A stretch of DNA of 57,843 nucleotides from an uncultured Prevotellaceae bacterium (GCA_902768105.1 CACXJZ010000027.1:1-57843), one strand, 5' to 3'. Positions 33,798 to 41,851 are shown, numbered from the stretch's first letter. A program made the numbers and translations. The notes: generated by a model not told the origin, from the sequence alone.

Positions 33798-33858
33798 TTT
33801 TGCGACAGATTTGCAGGTATTTCTCCTCTTTTGTCGCAAAAACATGTTAGTTGTCGCA
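33798..33858. promoter_or_regulatory. TTGTCGCA motifs, possible operator or hairpin
   Basis: TTTTGCGACA (33798-33807) faces TTGTCGCAAAA (33831-33841); a further TTGTCGCA lies at 33851-33858, exactly 20 bases after the previous copy. Located between sfp and the promoter of the barrel protein gene. Confidence 0.4.
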
Positions 33859-33885
33859 TGCTTTTTCAAGGAAATCTACTGTTTA

Positions 33886-33918
33886 TTTGGTTTGTTGCGC
33901 AATTCTTCCGTATCTTTG
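33886..33918 (+). promoter_or_regulatory. Promoter of the 199-residue barrel protein gene
   Basis: TATCTTTG 33911-33918; TTTG at 33886-33889 gives a 21-base spacer. The leader is about 45 bases. Confidence 0.65.
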
Positions 33919-33970
33919 CACCAACAAAATAAAATAACAGAAAGTATAACATTTTTAAAATTGTAAGATT

Positions 33971-34570
33971 ATGAAAAAGTCAATATTTATGGCAGTAGTT
34001 GCCTTCATCGTTTCAGTGAATGTCAATGCACAGAGTGACGAACCTCTTAACGAAATCAGTGTCAGCTATGGTGCTGGTGTCTCGCTTATCGGCGACGGAA
34101 TAGGAAACGGAATAGGAAACGGACTGCTCGATGCTCTCGGAGGTCGCAAGTGGACTAACGACAAACAATTTGGGACCTTGGGTCTCGAGTATTTCCGTCA
34201 TCTCAACAATCCCAACGTGGCCGTCGGTGGTATCATTACCTATTCACAGTATGGTGAGGATGTAGAGCATGACGGTGTGAAGGAAGGTGAGCGTACGCGC
34301 CGCTACTTCTCTGTAATGCCGTCGTTCAAATACTACTATGTAAATACCAAGAATTTCGGACTCTATTCCAAGGCTGCAGCAGGTGTCATGTTGCTCAGCT
34401 CAGAGTCAAAGGAAATGACGGGTCAAAGCAAGAACGACAGTAAGCTCTACTTCATGTATCAGGCATCATTCTTGGGCATTGAAGCCGGAAGTCAGAATGT
34501 TCGCGCTTTCGTTGAGGGAGGCGTTGGTGAGCAGGGAATCCTCCTCGCAGGACTGAGGTTCAAGTTCTAA
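33971..34570 (+). CDS. Small outer-membrane beta-barrel protein
   Basis: 199 residues with a clear signal peptide (MKKSIFMAVVAFIVSVNVNAQ). The mature part alternates polar and aromatic residues in short strands (NEISVSYGAGVSLIGDG, KQFGTLGLEYFRH, YFSVMPSFKYYYV, GLYSKAAAGVMLLSS) and ends with Phe (ILLAGLRFKF), the usual C-terminal signal of BAM-inserted barrels. GIGNGIGNG (about 42-50) is a short tandem duplication. Probably an eight-stranded barrel; function unknown. It has its own promoter. Confidence 0.8.
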   Translation: MKKSIFMAVVAFIVSVNVNAQSDEPLNEISVSYGAGVSLIGDGIGNGIGNGLLDALGGRKWTNDKQFGTLGLEYFRHLNNPNVAVGGIITYSQYGEDVEHDGVKEGERTRRYFSVMPSFKYYYVNTKNFGLYSKAAAGVMLLSSESKEMTGQSKNDSKLYFMYQASFLGIEAGSQNVRAFVEGGVGEQGILLAGLRFKF

Positions 34571-34683
34571 TTGGTGCCTTATCTATCGTTTTGGTGGCAG
34601 ACAACTTCTAAGAAGAAACAAACGGGAATGCCGCTGTGTGTAAAATATTTACTCGGATATGCAAAGGTACGAAAAATAATTCG

Positions 34684-34691
34684 TATCTTTG
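34684..34691 (+). promoter_or_regulatory. Promoter -7 box for the coiled-coil protein gene
   Basis: TATCTTTG preceded by TTCG. Mirror sequence GCAAAGGTACGAA lies 6 bases upstream (12 of 13 bases complementary), so this is half of a palindrome. Confidence 0.6.
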
Positions 34692-34721
34692 CAACATGAA
34701 CTATAAAAGAAGGAGGTAAAG

Positions 34722-35087
34722 ATGAAACAGCGGATATTAGTGAGCCTGATGTTCTTGGTATGCTGCGCAGGCGCTAACGCACAGAGTGAATACTACATGA
34801 ATCAGGCTGAGAAGTATATGAAGGAGGCGGAGTATTACGACCGTCAGGCAGAGAAGTACGAACGTGATGCCGATGGCTATAATCGTCAGGCGCAACGTTA
34901 TCTGCGTGATGCAGAGAGTTATTCGCGCCAGAACAAGCATGACAGGGCGCGAACCTACACGAAGTGGGCAAAGGACGAAACAGAAAAGGCCCACTTGCGC
35001 ATGAAATGGGCAAGCGAAGCTCGTGGCAAGGCTGATCAACGCAGAAAATGGGCGCAGGATGCCTTGCGCAAGGCCCAAAGGGAGTAA
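34722..35087 (+). CDS. Periplasmic helical-repeat (coiled-coil) protein
   Basis: 121 residues. Signal peptide MKQRILVSLMFLVCCAGANAQ, then an almost entirely helical, highly charged protein with a repeating 7-11-residue pattern (QAEKYMKEAEYYDRQAEKYERDADGYNRQAQRY), rich in Glu, Arg, Lys, Tyr and Gln. No family recognised. The repeats look like a short rod or coiled coil in the periplasm. AGG-rich sequence upstream (GGAGGTAAAG) looks like a Shine-Dalgarno site, unusual for this genome. Probably a single-gene unit; no terminator is visible before the convergent lpd. Confidence 0.75.
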   Translation: MKQRILVSLMFLVCCAGANAQSEYYMNQAEKYMKEAEYYDRQAEKYERDADGYNRQAQRYLRDAESYSRQNKHDRARTYTKWAKDETEKAHLRMKWASEARGKADQRRKWAQDALRKAQRE

Positions 35088-35098
35088 TGCTTTCTAAT

Positions 35099-35132
35099 CA
35101 CTAACCTCTAAAGCTCCAGCTCCCAACTCCAA
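35099..35132. repeat. Intergenic CACTAACCTCTAA / CTCCAACTCC small repeat
   Basis: CACTAACCTCTAA (35099-35111) matches the in-frame repeat of the GH3 gene; it is followed by AGCTCCCAACTCC-type pyrimidine units. It fills the gap between two convergent genes. Confidence 0.55.
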
Positions 35133-35135
35133 TCC

Positions 35136-36416
35136 CTATTCAGTAGCAGTAAGCAGCAGTTCGCCAAGGGTGGGGTGGATGTGCACCATGTAGCGCAACT
35201 GCTCTATGGTGGTGCGGCAACATATCAGCACGCTGGCTTCCTGTACGAGGTCGGCCGAGTGGGCACCGAAGGCATGACAGCCGATAATCATACCCTCAGC
35301 ATCAGACATCAGCTTTACCATTCCTTCTGTCTCACCCATTGCGAGCGCCTTGCCGTTGGCTCGGTGGAAAGCCTTGCCCACCTTGTAGGCAATGCCCTGC
35401 GCCTTGCACTGGTCTTCCGAGAGACCTACACAGGCTGCTTCCGGCTCGGTGAAGATGGCGGCAGGCATCACGTCGAAGCGGATGCCGTCGGTACGTCCCA
35501 TGATGTGGTTGATGACACGCAGGGCCTGAGCCTCAGCAGCGTGAGCAAGCATCTGACGGCCGTTGACGTCGCCGATGGCGTAGATATGGGCAGCCTCACC
35601 CCCCGCCCTCTCCAATGGGAGAGGGAGCTGGAAGTTCTCATCAACGGGAATGTGGCCACGCTGGTCGAGGGTAATGCCTGCGGCTTCGAGATTTAGTCCG
35701 TCGGTGTTAGGCTGGCGGCCGGTAGCCATGAGGATGACGTCAGCATCGATGTCGGCAAGCGACTGGACGGCGGTCTTCATGCGGAAGGTGATACCGCGCT
35801 TCTCCAACGTCTTGCGCAGACGCTTGGCAATGTCGCTGTCGAGCATGGGCAGGCATTCCTTCAGGTACTCAATGACCGTTACCTCGGAACCGAAGCGCTG
35901 GAAGACAGAGGCAAACTCCATGCCGATGACGCCTGCACCGATGATGCATAGCTTACGGGGCAGGGAAGTCATCTGCAGCAGTTCCGTGGAGGTGACCACG
36001 CGTGGGTCGTCGATGTCAGGAAGGGACAGTAGCTTGGCCTTGCTGCCTGTGGCGATGATGATGTTTCTGGCAGAGAGGTGGCCCCCCTCTGACTCCCCCT
36101 GCAGGGGGAGGACCTGTACTTCGTTGACATTGACAAACTCAGCATGGCCGCGAAGGAGCGTGATGTTAGGATGAGACAGGATGCCTTCCACACCGCTGCG
36201 CAACTGCTGCACCACCGTCTGCTGCCGCTCGTAAGCCTCTTCGAAGGTTCGGCTGTGGACGTAGGTCTTGGTGGGTATGCAACCGCGGTTCAGGCACGTG
36301 CCGCCTACCTCGTCCTCTTCGACAATCGTAACCTGCAGGCCCTCATGGGCTGCAAGCTCAGCGGCGCGGTAACCGCCAGGGCCCGCACCGATGATGAGAA
36401 GGTCAACTGGCATCAT
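35136..36416 (-). CDS. lpdA: Dihydrolipoyl dehydrogenase (glycine cleavage L protein)
   Basis: 426 residues. FAD/NAD disulphide reductase reoxidising dihydrolipoyl-GcvH. FAD motif LLIIGAGPGGYRAAELA, redox disulphide GGTCLNRGCIPTK, NAD motif IIGAGVIGMEFAS, FAD-binding TDGLNLEAAGI and IYAIGDVNGRQMLAH, and C-terminal HIHPTLGELL with the catalytic His/Glu region. It is shorter than usual (about 450-470). Two segments, VLPLQGESEGGHLS (about 102-115) and LPLPLERAGGEAAH (about 260-273), are coded by palindromic repeats and look inserted. Last gene of the glycine cleavage operon, overlapping gcvPB by 14 nt. Confidence 0.94.
   Translation of the reverse strand: MMPVDLLIIGAGPGGYRAAELAAHEGLQVTIVEEDEVGGTCLNRGCIPTKTYVHSRTFEEAYERQQTVVQQLRSGVEGILSHPNITLLRGHAEFVNVNEVQVLPLQGESEGGHLSARNIIIATGSKAKLLSLPDIDDPRVVTSTELLQMTSLPRKLCIIGAGVIGMEFASVFQRFGSEVTVIEYLKECLPMLDSDIAKRLRKTLEKRGITFRMKTAVQSLADIDADVILMATGRQPNTDGLNLEAAGITLDQRGHIPVDENFQLPLPLERAGGEAAHIYAIGDVNGRQMLAHAAEAQALRVINHIMGRTDGIRFDVMPAAIFTEPEAACVGLSEDQCKAQGIAYKVGKAFHRANGKALAMGETEGMVKLMSDAEGMIIGCHAFGAHSADLVQEASVLICCRTTIEQLRYMVHIHPTLGELLLTATE
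35594..35630. repeat. Palindromic element in lpd shared with the PagL-like gene
   Basis: GCCTCACCCCCC, then CCCTCTCC AAT GGGAGAGGG (35606-35625). The same element is at 14843-14882. It is in opposite orientation relative to the reading frame here and codes LPLPLERAGGEA. Confidence 0.85.
36081..36112. repeat. Perfect 18-bp palindrome in lpd
   Basis: GCCCCCCTCTGA precedes CTCCCCCTGCAGGGGGAG (36093-36110), a perfect palindrome. It codes VLPLQGESEGGH. Related to the first hairpin in the PagL-like gene (14812-14842). Confidence 0.8.
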
Positions 36417-37812
36417 TGCACATTTGTTTATACGTTACTACTGGGTGCTTGGCCGCCAAAACGTCATCAACTCGGCCGATGGGCGTGGTGTGCGGTGCCG
36501 TCTTCACGGTGTCAGGATCAGTCTTTGCCTCTTCAGCGATGCGGCGCATAACGTCGATAAAGGCATCGAGCGTCTCCTTCGACTCGTTCTCCGTAGGCTC
36601 AATCATCAATGACTCATGGAACAAGAGCGGGAAGTAAATCGTGGGGGCATGGTAGCCGTAGTCGAGCAGACGCTTGGCGACATCCATTGTCGTCACACCC
36701 GTCGATTTGTCTTTTAGGCCGTCGAACACGAACTCATGCTTGCAGAGGCCCGTGATGGGCAGCTCATAGACGTCCTTCAGGCGTTCCTTGATGTAGTTGG
36801 CATTGAGCGTAGCCAGCGGGCCCACCATCTTCACCTGTTCACGACCAAGCGAGAGAATGTAGGCATAGGCACGCATCTCGACGGCGAAGTTGCCGTTGTA
36901 GGGCGACACCTCAGGGAAGAGGTGCTCCAAGCCCTTGCGCACACCCACAGGACCACTGCCTGGGCCGCCTCCACCATGAGGCGTGGAGAACGTCTTGTGC
37001 AGGTTGATGTGCATGACGTCAAAGCCCATATCACCAGGACGACAGGCGCCCAGCATGGGGTTGAGGTTGGCTCCGTCGTAGTACATCAGGCCGCCTGCCT
37101 TGTGAACCATCTCAGCTATTGTTGGGATGTTAGGCTCGAAGAGTCCGAGCGTGTTGGGGTTGGTCATCATCATGGCTGCCACCTCTGCGCCGTGTTCCTC
37201 AAGTATCTGCTCCAGGTCATCCACGTTCACCGTGCCGTCGTAGTACGACTTCACTTCAATGATTTCGAGTCCGCAGACAGCTGCCGAGGCAGGATTGGTA
37301 CCGTGGGCAGAGTCGGGCACGATGACCTTCGTGCGCTGCAGGTCGCCACGCTCCTCGTGATAGCGGCGAATGACCATCAGGCCCGTCAGCTCACCATGCG
37401 CACCGGCATAGGGCTTCAGAGTGAAGTCGGCCAGCCCCGTCAGGGCACAGAGCGAACGCTTGAGCAACGTGCAGACAGCCTGTGCGCCACGTGTGGTCTC
37501 GGCAGGCTGCAGGGGATGCAGGTTCTGGAACTGCGGCAGGGCAGCCACCTCCTCGTTGAGCTTCGGGTTGTACTTCATGGTACACGATCCCAGCGGATAG
37601 AAGCCGTTATCTACGCCGAAGTTGTTGGCGGAGAGGTTGGTATAGTGGCGTACCACGGTGAGTTCATCGCACTCAGGCAATGCAGCGGCTTCCTTGCGCT
37701 GCATGACAGCAGGCAGCTCGTGATGGCCAAAACGGTTCTTGGGCAGCGTGACACCACATCGGCCCTCCTTGGAGAGCTCGAATATCAGGTTTCCGTATAG
37801 TCTGTTGTTCAT
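36403..37812 (-). CDS. gcvPB: Glycine dehydrogenase (decarboxylating) subunit 2
   Basis: 469 residues. The PLP-binding half of a split P protein: HYTNLSANNFGVDNGFYPLGSCTMKYNPK is a conserved block and MHINLHKTFSTPHGGGGPGSGP carries the PLP Lys. It decarboxylates glycine and transfers the aminomethyl group to lipoyl-GcvH, with GcvPA. Bacteroides species usually have a single ~950-residue GcvP, so the split form supports a Prevotella-like host. The gene overlaps gcvPA by 4 nt and the following lpd by 14 nt. Confidence 0.95.
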   Translation of the reverse strand: MNNRLYGNLIFELSKEGRCGVTLPKNRFGHHELPAVMQRKEAAALPECDELTVVRHYTNLSANNFGVDNGFYPLGSCTMKYNPKLNEEVAALPQFQNLHPLQPAETTRGAQAVCTLLKRSLCALTGLADFTLKPYAGAHGELTGLMVIRRYHEERGDLQRTKVIVPDSAHGTNPASAAVCGLEIIEVKSYYDGTVNVDDLEQILEEHGAEVAAMMMTNPNTLGLFEPNIPTIAEMVHKAGGLMYYDGANLNPMLGACRPGDMGFDVMHINLHKTFSTPHGGGGPGSGPVGVRKGLEHLFPEVSPYNGNFAVEMRAYAYILSLGREQVKMVGPLATLNANYIKERLKDVYELPITGLCKHEFVFDGLKDKSTGVTTMDVAKRLLDYGYHAPTIYFPLLFHESLMIEPTENESKETLDAFIDVMRRIAEEAKTDPDTVKTAPHTTPIGRVDDVLAAKHPVVTYKQMCNDAS

Positions 37813-39119
37813 ATCAGTGCGATTAATTGGTCGATTTCTTCCTTGGTACGTTTCTCAGTCACAGCCAGCATGATGACATCGTCGGCTACTTTGATGCCAC
37901 CGAAGAAGCCTGCATCGAGCCAGCGCTGCTGCAGGGCATCCAAATCGCCGTCGTAGCGCACGCAGAACTCATTGAAGAACGGCTGGTCGTAGGCTAATTG
38001 GAAATGTCCTGTGGCTACAAGCTGCTCGCAGAGATAGTGGGCTCCGTCGTACGACAACTGAGCTGCTTCGCGTAGTCCCTGTTTGCCCATCAGCGAGCAA
38101 TAGACAGTAACGAAGAGCGCCATGAGGCTCTGGTTACTACATATATTAGAGGTAGCCTTCTGACGGCGGATATGCTGTTCACGGGCCTGCAGCGTTAGCA
38201 CGAAGGCGCGCTGTCCCTTGCTATCGAGCGTCTTGCCGACGATACGGCCTGGCATCTTGCGGATAAGCTTCTCCGTACAGCACATGTATCCCACGTAGGG
38301 ACCTCCGAACTGCATGGGGATGCCCAGCGACTGAGCGTCACCTACGGCAATGTCGGCACCCAACTCGCCAGGTGTCTTCAGCAGGGCGAGGTCGAAGACC
38401 ACGCTGTTCATGATGAAGAGCGCTTTCTGGTTATGGCAGGCATTGGCAAAGCCTGTATAATCCTCTATGATACCATAGCGGTTAGGCTGCTGCACCAAAA
38501 CGCCGGCAACGCCTCCCTCGGCGAGCTGTGCTTCGAGGTCTTCCCTCGAAGTAACACCGTCCTTGGCAGGAATCATCTGCACGTCGATACCCTGGAAGTG
38601 AGCATATTCACGTACTACGGCGAGCGTCTTCTCATCCATCGTCTCGCTGATGAGCACACGGTTCTGTTTCTTGCCAGCAGCTACTGCCATCATCATGGCC
38701 TCAGCCGTCGCCGTCGTACCGTCGTACATGGAGGCATTCGAGATGTCCATACCCGTCAGGGCGGTCATCATCGACTGGTATTCAAAGATGTAGTGCAGGG
38801 TTCCCTGGGAGATCTCCGCCTGGTAAGGGGTATAGCTGGTGAGGAACTCCTCACGGCTCAGTAGGTTGGGAATGACGGCAGGCGTGTAATGGTCATACAC
38901 ACCGGCACCGGCAAAGCAGGTGAACTGACGGTTCTGGGTACCCAGTTGCTCAAACACTTGGCGAACCTCCATCTCGCTCATGGCCTCTGGCAACTCGTAG
39001 TCACCTCGGAAGCGGAGGTATTCAGGGATGTCGTCGTAGAGGGCGTCAAGGGAATCGACGCCCACAGTAGCCAGCATCTCCTTCAGGTCTGCCTCGGTAT
39101 GGGGGAAATACTTATACAT
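37809..39119 (-). CDS. gcvPA: Glycine dehydrogenase (decarboxylating) subunit 1
   Basis: 436 residues. N-terminal half of the split P protein: YKYFPHTEADLKEML start, FAGAGVYDHYTPAVI, LTSYTPYQAEISQGTLHYIFEYQSM, ISNASMYDGTTATAEAMMMA and GGPYVGYMCC, all typical of GcvPA. Forms the heterotetramer with GcvPB; PLP is bound mainly by the other subunit. It follows gcvH by 17 bases and overlaps gcvPB by 4 nt. Confidence 0.96.
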   Translation of the reverse strand: MYKYFPHTEADLKEMLATVGVDSLDALYDDIPEYLRFRGDYELPEAMSEMEVRQVFEQLGTQNRQFTCFAGAGVYDHYTPAVIPNLLSREEFLTSYTPYQAEISQGTLHYIFEYQSMMTALTGMDISNASMYDGTTATAEAMMMAVAAGKKQNRVLISETMDEKTLAVVREYAHFQGIDVQMIPAKDGVTSREDLEAQLAEGGVAGVLVQQPNRYGIIEDYTGFANACHNQKALFIMNSVVFDLALLKTPGELGADIAVGDAQSLGIPMQFGGPYVGYMCCTEKLIRKMPGRIVGKTLDSKGQRAFVLTLQAREQHIRRQKATSNICSNQSLMALFVTVYCSLMGKQGLREAAQLSYDGAHYLCEQLVATGHFQLAYDQPFFNEFCVRYDGDLDALQQRWLDAGFFGGIKVADDVIMLAVTEKRTKEEIDQLIALI

Positions 39120-39136
39120 TTACGATTTTCGATTGA

Positions 39137-39517
39137 TTATTTTGCACAGAATTCTTCGTATGCCTTGGCATCCATGAGGTTGTCAAGCTCGCTCTTGTCG
39201 GAGAGCTGCACCTTGATAATCCAATTCTCAAACGCATCCTTGTTCAGCAGCTCAGGCTTGTCGTCGAGGGCCTCGTTTACCTCAACTACCGTGCCACTGA
39301 CGGGAGAAATCAGGTCGCTGGCAGCCTTCACGCTCTCAACGGCACCAAACTCCTCGCCGGCTACAACCTCGTCATCCACGTCGGGCATATCAACATAAAC
39401 CACGTTGCCCAGTGCATGCTGTGCATAGTCCGTAATACCCACAAAACCAAAATCACCTTCTACTCTTATGAATTCGTGCGACTCCGAGTAGTAGAGTCCT
39501 TCAATAACTTTTGACAT
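39137..39517 (-). CDS. gcvH: Glycine cleavage system H protein
   Basis: 126 residues, standard length. Small lipoyl-carrying protein: YSESHEFIRVEGDFGFVGITDYAQHALGNVVYVDMP and the lipoylation site Lys in AVESVKAASDLISPVSG (about residue 65). Shuttles the aminomethyl intermediate between P, T and L proteins. LplA, encoded upstream in the same operon, probably attaches its lipoate. A 30-base tandem repeat separates it from gcvT. Confidence 0.97.
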   Translation of the reverse strand: MSKVIEGLYYSESHEFIRVEGDFGFVGITDYAQHALGNVVYVDMPDVDDEVVAGEEFGAVESVKAASDLISPVSGTVVEVNEALDDKPELLNKDAFENWIIKVQLSDKSELDNLMDAKAYEEFCAK

Positions 39518-39525
39518 AATAATTA

Positions 39526-39555
39526 TTTACTATTTGACAATTTACTATTTGACGA
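39526..39555. repeat. Tandem TTTACTATTTGACnA repeat between gcvT and gcvH
   Basis: TTTACTATTTGACAA and TTTACTATTTGACGA follow each other exactly (two 15-base units). TTTACTATTT also occurs at the etfA/acd junction and upstream of glyS. Confidence 0.75.
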
Positions 39556-39556
39556 T

Positions 39557-40660
39557 TTATTTCTTGTAGCTCTTGTTGTAGAACTGCTTTTTCACCACAA
39601 CGGCAGGGAAAGTCTTTTTGCGCACCTGCACCTCCACCTCAGTATCGAGTTTAGCGAAGGCGGTATCGATGAGCGCCATGCAAACACTCTTACCCGTTGA
39701 GATGGAGCGGTAGCCTGTAGTAACCTCACCAATAACCTCGCCGTCCTTAAGTACCTGACACTCATGACGGGCGATGGCCTTGTCCTTCAGTTCCAAGCCT
39801 ACGAGTTTCTTGGTAACACCCTCAGCCTTCTGCCTGGCTAGTGCCTCACGGCCGATAAACTCAGGCTTATCAAGCTTAACGAACATAGAAAGTCCTGCCA
39901 TGACGGGCGAAATTTCGGCACAGAGCTCATCGCCATAGAGCGGCAGTCCGACCTCGAAGCGTAGCGTGTCACGACAACCCAATCCACAAGGCTGAATGCC
40001 TGCAGCCATCAGTTTGTCCCAGCACATGCAGATGAAGTCCCGGTGTCCATAGACCTCAAAGCCATCCTCACCAGTGTAACCCGTACGGCTGACGATGATG
40101 TTGCGCTTATCACCCCGTTCGGGTGCAGGAAGCTCCTTGAAGGTATAGAACGTCAGTTCGCGGCAGGGCAGGCTGAGTGCCTGTTCCATCACACGCTCAG
40201 ATTCAGGACCTTGTACGGCCAACTGGCCGAACTCATCCACGTCCCAAGGACGAATCTCTGCATTCCATCCGTCAAGATTCTGGCGAAGCCATTCGATGTC
40301 CTTGTCGATGTTGGCAGCGTTGATAACTAGTGTATAAAGTTCGTCAGAACGCTTATATACGAGCAAATCATCGACTACACCTCCATCCTCGTAGCACATC
40401 ATGCCATAGAGAATTTGTCCGACCTTCATCGGTATGACATCGTTGGTAAAGATATGGTTGACGAAATGGGCGGCAGCATGACCGCAGATATCCACTTCGC
40501 CCATATGACTGACATCGAACACGCCCACGTTGTGACGTACAGCCTCGTGTTCTGTGGTGATGTCCTTATACTGGATAGGCATATCGTAGCCCGCAAAGGG
40601 CGACATCAGTGCTCCGAGGGCTACGTGCTTGTCGTGCAGACAGGTCTTTTTTGTTTCCAT
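39557..40660 (-). CDS. gcvT: Aminomethyltransferase (glycine cleavage T protein)
   Basis: 367 residues, typical. Transfers the aminomethyl carbon from H protein to tetrahydrofolate, releasing ammonia. MSPFAGYDMPIQYKDI, VGVFDVSHMGEVDICG (catalytic Asp), FDVSHMGE, SRTGYTGEDGFEVYG, GCRDTLRFEVGLPLYGDEL and the C-terminal GEVTTGYRSISTGKSVCMALI are all present. It follows lplA by four bases. Confidence 0.97.
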   Translation of the reverse strand: METKKTCLHDKHVALGALMSPFAGYDMPIQYKDITTEHEAVRHNVGVFDVSHMGEVDICGHAAAHFVNHIFTNDVIPMKVGQILYGMMCYEDGGVVDDLLVYKRSDELYTLVINAANIDKDIEWLRQNLDGWNAEIRPWDVDEFGQLAVQGPESERVMEQALSLPCRELTFYTFKELPAPERGDKRNIIVSRTGYTGEDGFEVYGHRDFICMCWDKLMAAGIQPCGLGCRDTLRFEVGLPLYGDELCAEISPVMAGLSMFVKLDKPEFIGREALARQKAEGVTKKLVGLELKDKAIARHECQVLKDGEVIGEVTTGYRSISTGKSVCMALIDTAFAKLDTEVEVQVRKKTFPAVVVKKQFYNKSYKK

Positions 40661-40664
40661 AGTT

Positions 40665-41636
40665 CTATTGTGTTAATAAGTCGATAAAGTCTTCTTTGTA
40701 CAGGTTTCTGATAATGTTGTCCAAGCGGTCGGGCAGTGCACGACTGATGGCTGCACGCTCCAAGGGAATGCCCTTCAGTTTGTTGAGTAGCTGGCTGTCG
40801 AGTTCACCGATGAGAAAGTAGTCGCCCATGAGGTTGATGCTTTTAATAATGTTGTTCTTCAGTTCTATGCGTGCTTCGAGTTCCCCCACACCTTCGAGAC
40901 GGCGTTGCTTGACGAGTGTGTATTTGGGATTGTTGCCGTAGATGAAGCTCGGCGAAAGATACTCTTGTTCCAGTTTCTCAATGGCGTGAACGTCATCCTC
41001 AGTCAGTATCAAGTCTTCACTGCATAGGGTGTCGTGCACGTATTGTATGAATTCGGGAAGAGTCAGCGTAATATATTCCTTGAGTAGGCAGATGCGCTGA
41101 TGGACGCTACGCACACCCTTTGAAAGTAACTTTGCATCTGTGGGCGTAATGGCTCCCACCATGTTTAGCATGTTGGTGTTATAGAGCATGGTACCATGTA
41201 CGATACTGCGATAGGGCAGCTTGTAGAACGCGTTACCACTGACCTTTCGGTTGCCCACCATCACGTCGTTGCGTCCAGAGGAACGGGCATCGATACCCAG
41301 ACGTTGTAGCATGTGGACAATCATCATGATGTAGCGGTTGAAGGTGAAGTTCACATTCTGCTCATTGGTGATGTAGCTGAACATGACGTTGTTCATGTCT
41401 GCATATACACAGCCACCACCACTCTTTCTGCGGTAAATTTGGATGTCGTGGGCATGACAATAGTCCAGATTCACTTCGGCCTCGATGAGCTGGTTGCGAC
41501 CAAAGATAACACTGGGATCTACCTGCCACATAAAGAAGCTATCCGGCTCGTCAATGTGACGTGCCACATATTCTTCCATAGCCAGATAGAACGACAATCG
41601 CCTCTTCTCTGCAGTGGGCAGCTGTATATATTTCAT
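40665..41636 (-). CDS. lplA: Lipoate-protein ligase
   Basis: 323 residues. Class II-synthetase-like fold: RRLSFYLAMEEYVA, PSVIFGRNQ, the lipoate-binding RRKSGGGCVYADMNNVMFSYI (about 73-94) and GNRKVSGNAFYK. The accessory C-terminal domain begins near residue 240. It activates lipoate with ATP and attaches it to GcvH. First gene of lplA-gcvT-gcvH-gcvPA-gcvPB-lpd, making the operon self-sufficient for a scavenged-lipoate glycine cleavage system. A -7 box lies about 34 bases upstream. Confidence 0.92.
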   Translation of the reverse strand: MKYIQLPTAEKRRLSFYLAMEEYVARHIDEPDSFFMWQVDPSVIFGRNQLIEAEVNLDYCHAHDIQIYRRKSGGGCVYADMNNVMFSYITNEQNVNFTFNRYIMMIVHMLQRLGIDARSSGRNDVMVGNRKVSGNAFYKLPYRSIVHGTMLYNTNMLNMVGAITPTDAKLLSKGVRSVHQRICLLKEYITLTLPEFIQYVHDTLCSEDLILTEDDVHAIEKLEQEYLSPSFIYGNNPKYTLVKQRRLEGVGELEARIELKNNIIKSINLMGDYFLIGELDSQLLNKLKGIPLERAAISRALPDRLDNIIRNLYKEDFIDLLTQ

Positions 41637-41669
41637 AGCTCAGGTTAGTATGCACATGTTTTAGTTGTG

Positions 41670-41677
41670 CAAATTTA
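41670..41677 (-). promoter_or_regulatory. Promoter -7 box for the glycine cleavage operon
   Basis: TAAATTTG on the minus strand with CTTG about 20 bases upstream (41698-41701). No glycine riboswitch-like structure could be recognised in the short leader. Confidence 0.55.
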
Positions 41678-41718
41678 TGAAGAAATTATGTAACCTCCAA
41701 GCATTTTACCGTTTTTTA

Positions 41719-41750
41719 TTTGGTATTTTGTCTATTTTGCATTATCTTTG
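41719..41750 (+). promoter_or_regulatory. Upstream promoter of dxs
   Basis: TTTG 41719-41722 and TATCTTTG 41743-41750, 20 bases apart, about 86 bases upstream of the proximal promoter. Confidence 0.65.
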
Positions 41751-41805
41751 ACCCATCGGTCGAAGAAAAGCTACACCTCGGAAATGAAAATAAATTGCAT
41801 TTTAT

Positions 41806-41836
41806 TTTGCATTTCGCTCGGTTTGCATTATCTTTG
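41806..41836 (+). promoter_or_regulatory. Proximal promoter of dxs-trkA-trkH-manA
   Basis: TTTG 41806-41809 and TATCTTTG 41829-41836, 19 bases apart; ATG follows 15 bases later. TTTTGCATT-type words occur repeatedly between both promoters. Confidence 0.8.
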
Positions 41837-41851
41837 CAGGTTGAATAGTTA

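Noticed and set aside
36736-37800. Long plus-strand open frame opposite gcvPB
   Set aside because: It is the mirror of a well-conserved glycine dehydrogenase gene and has no domain features.
41637-41680. Glycine riboswitch before the glycine cleavage operon
   Set aside because: The leader is only about 35 bases and shows no aptamer-like conserved helices.
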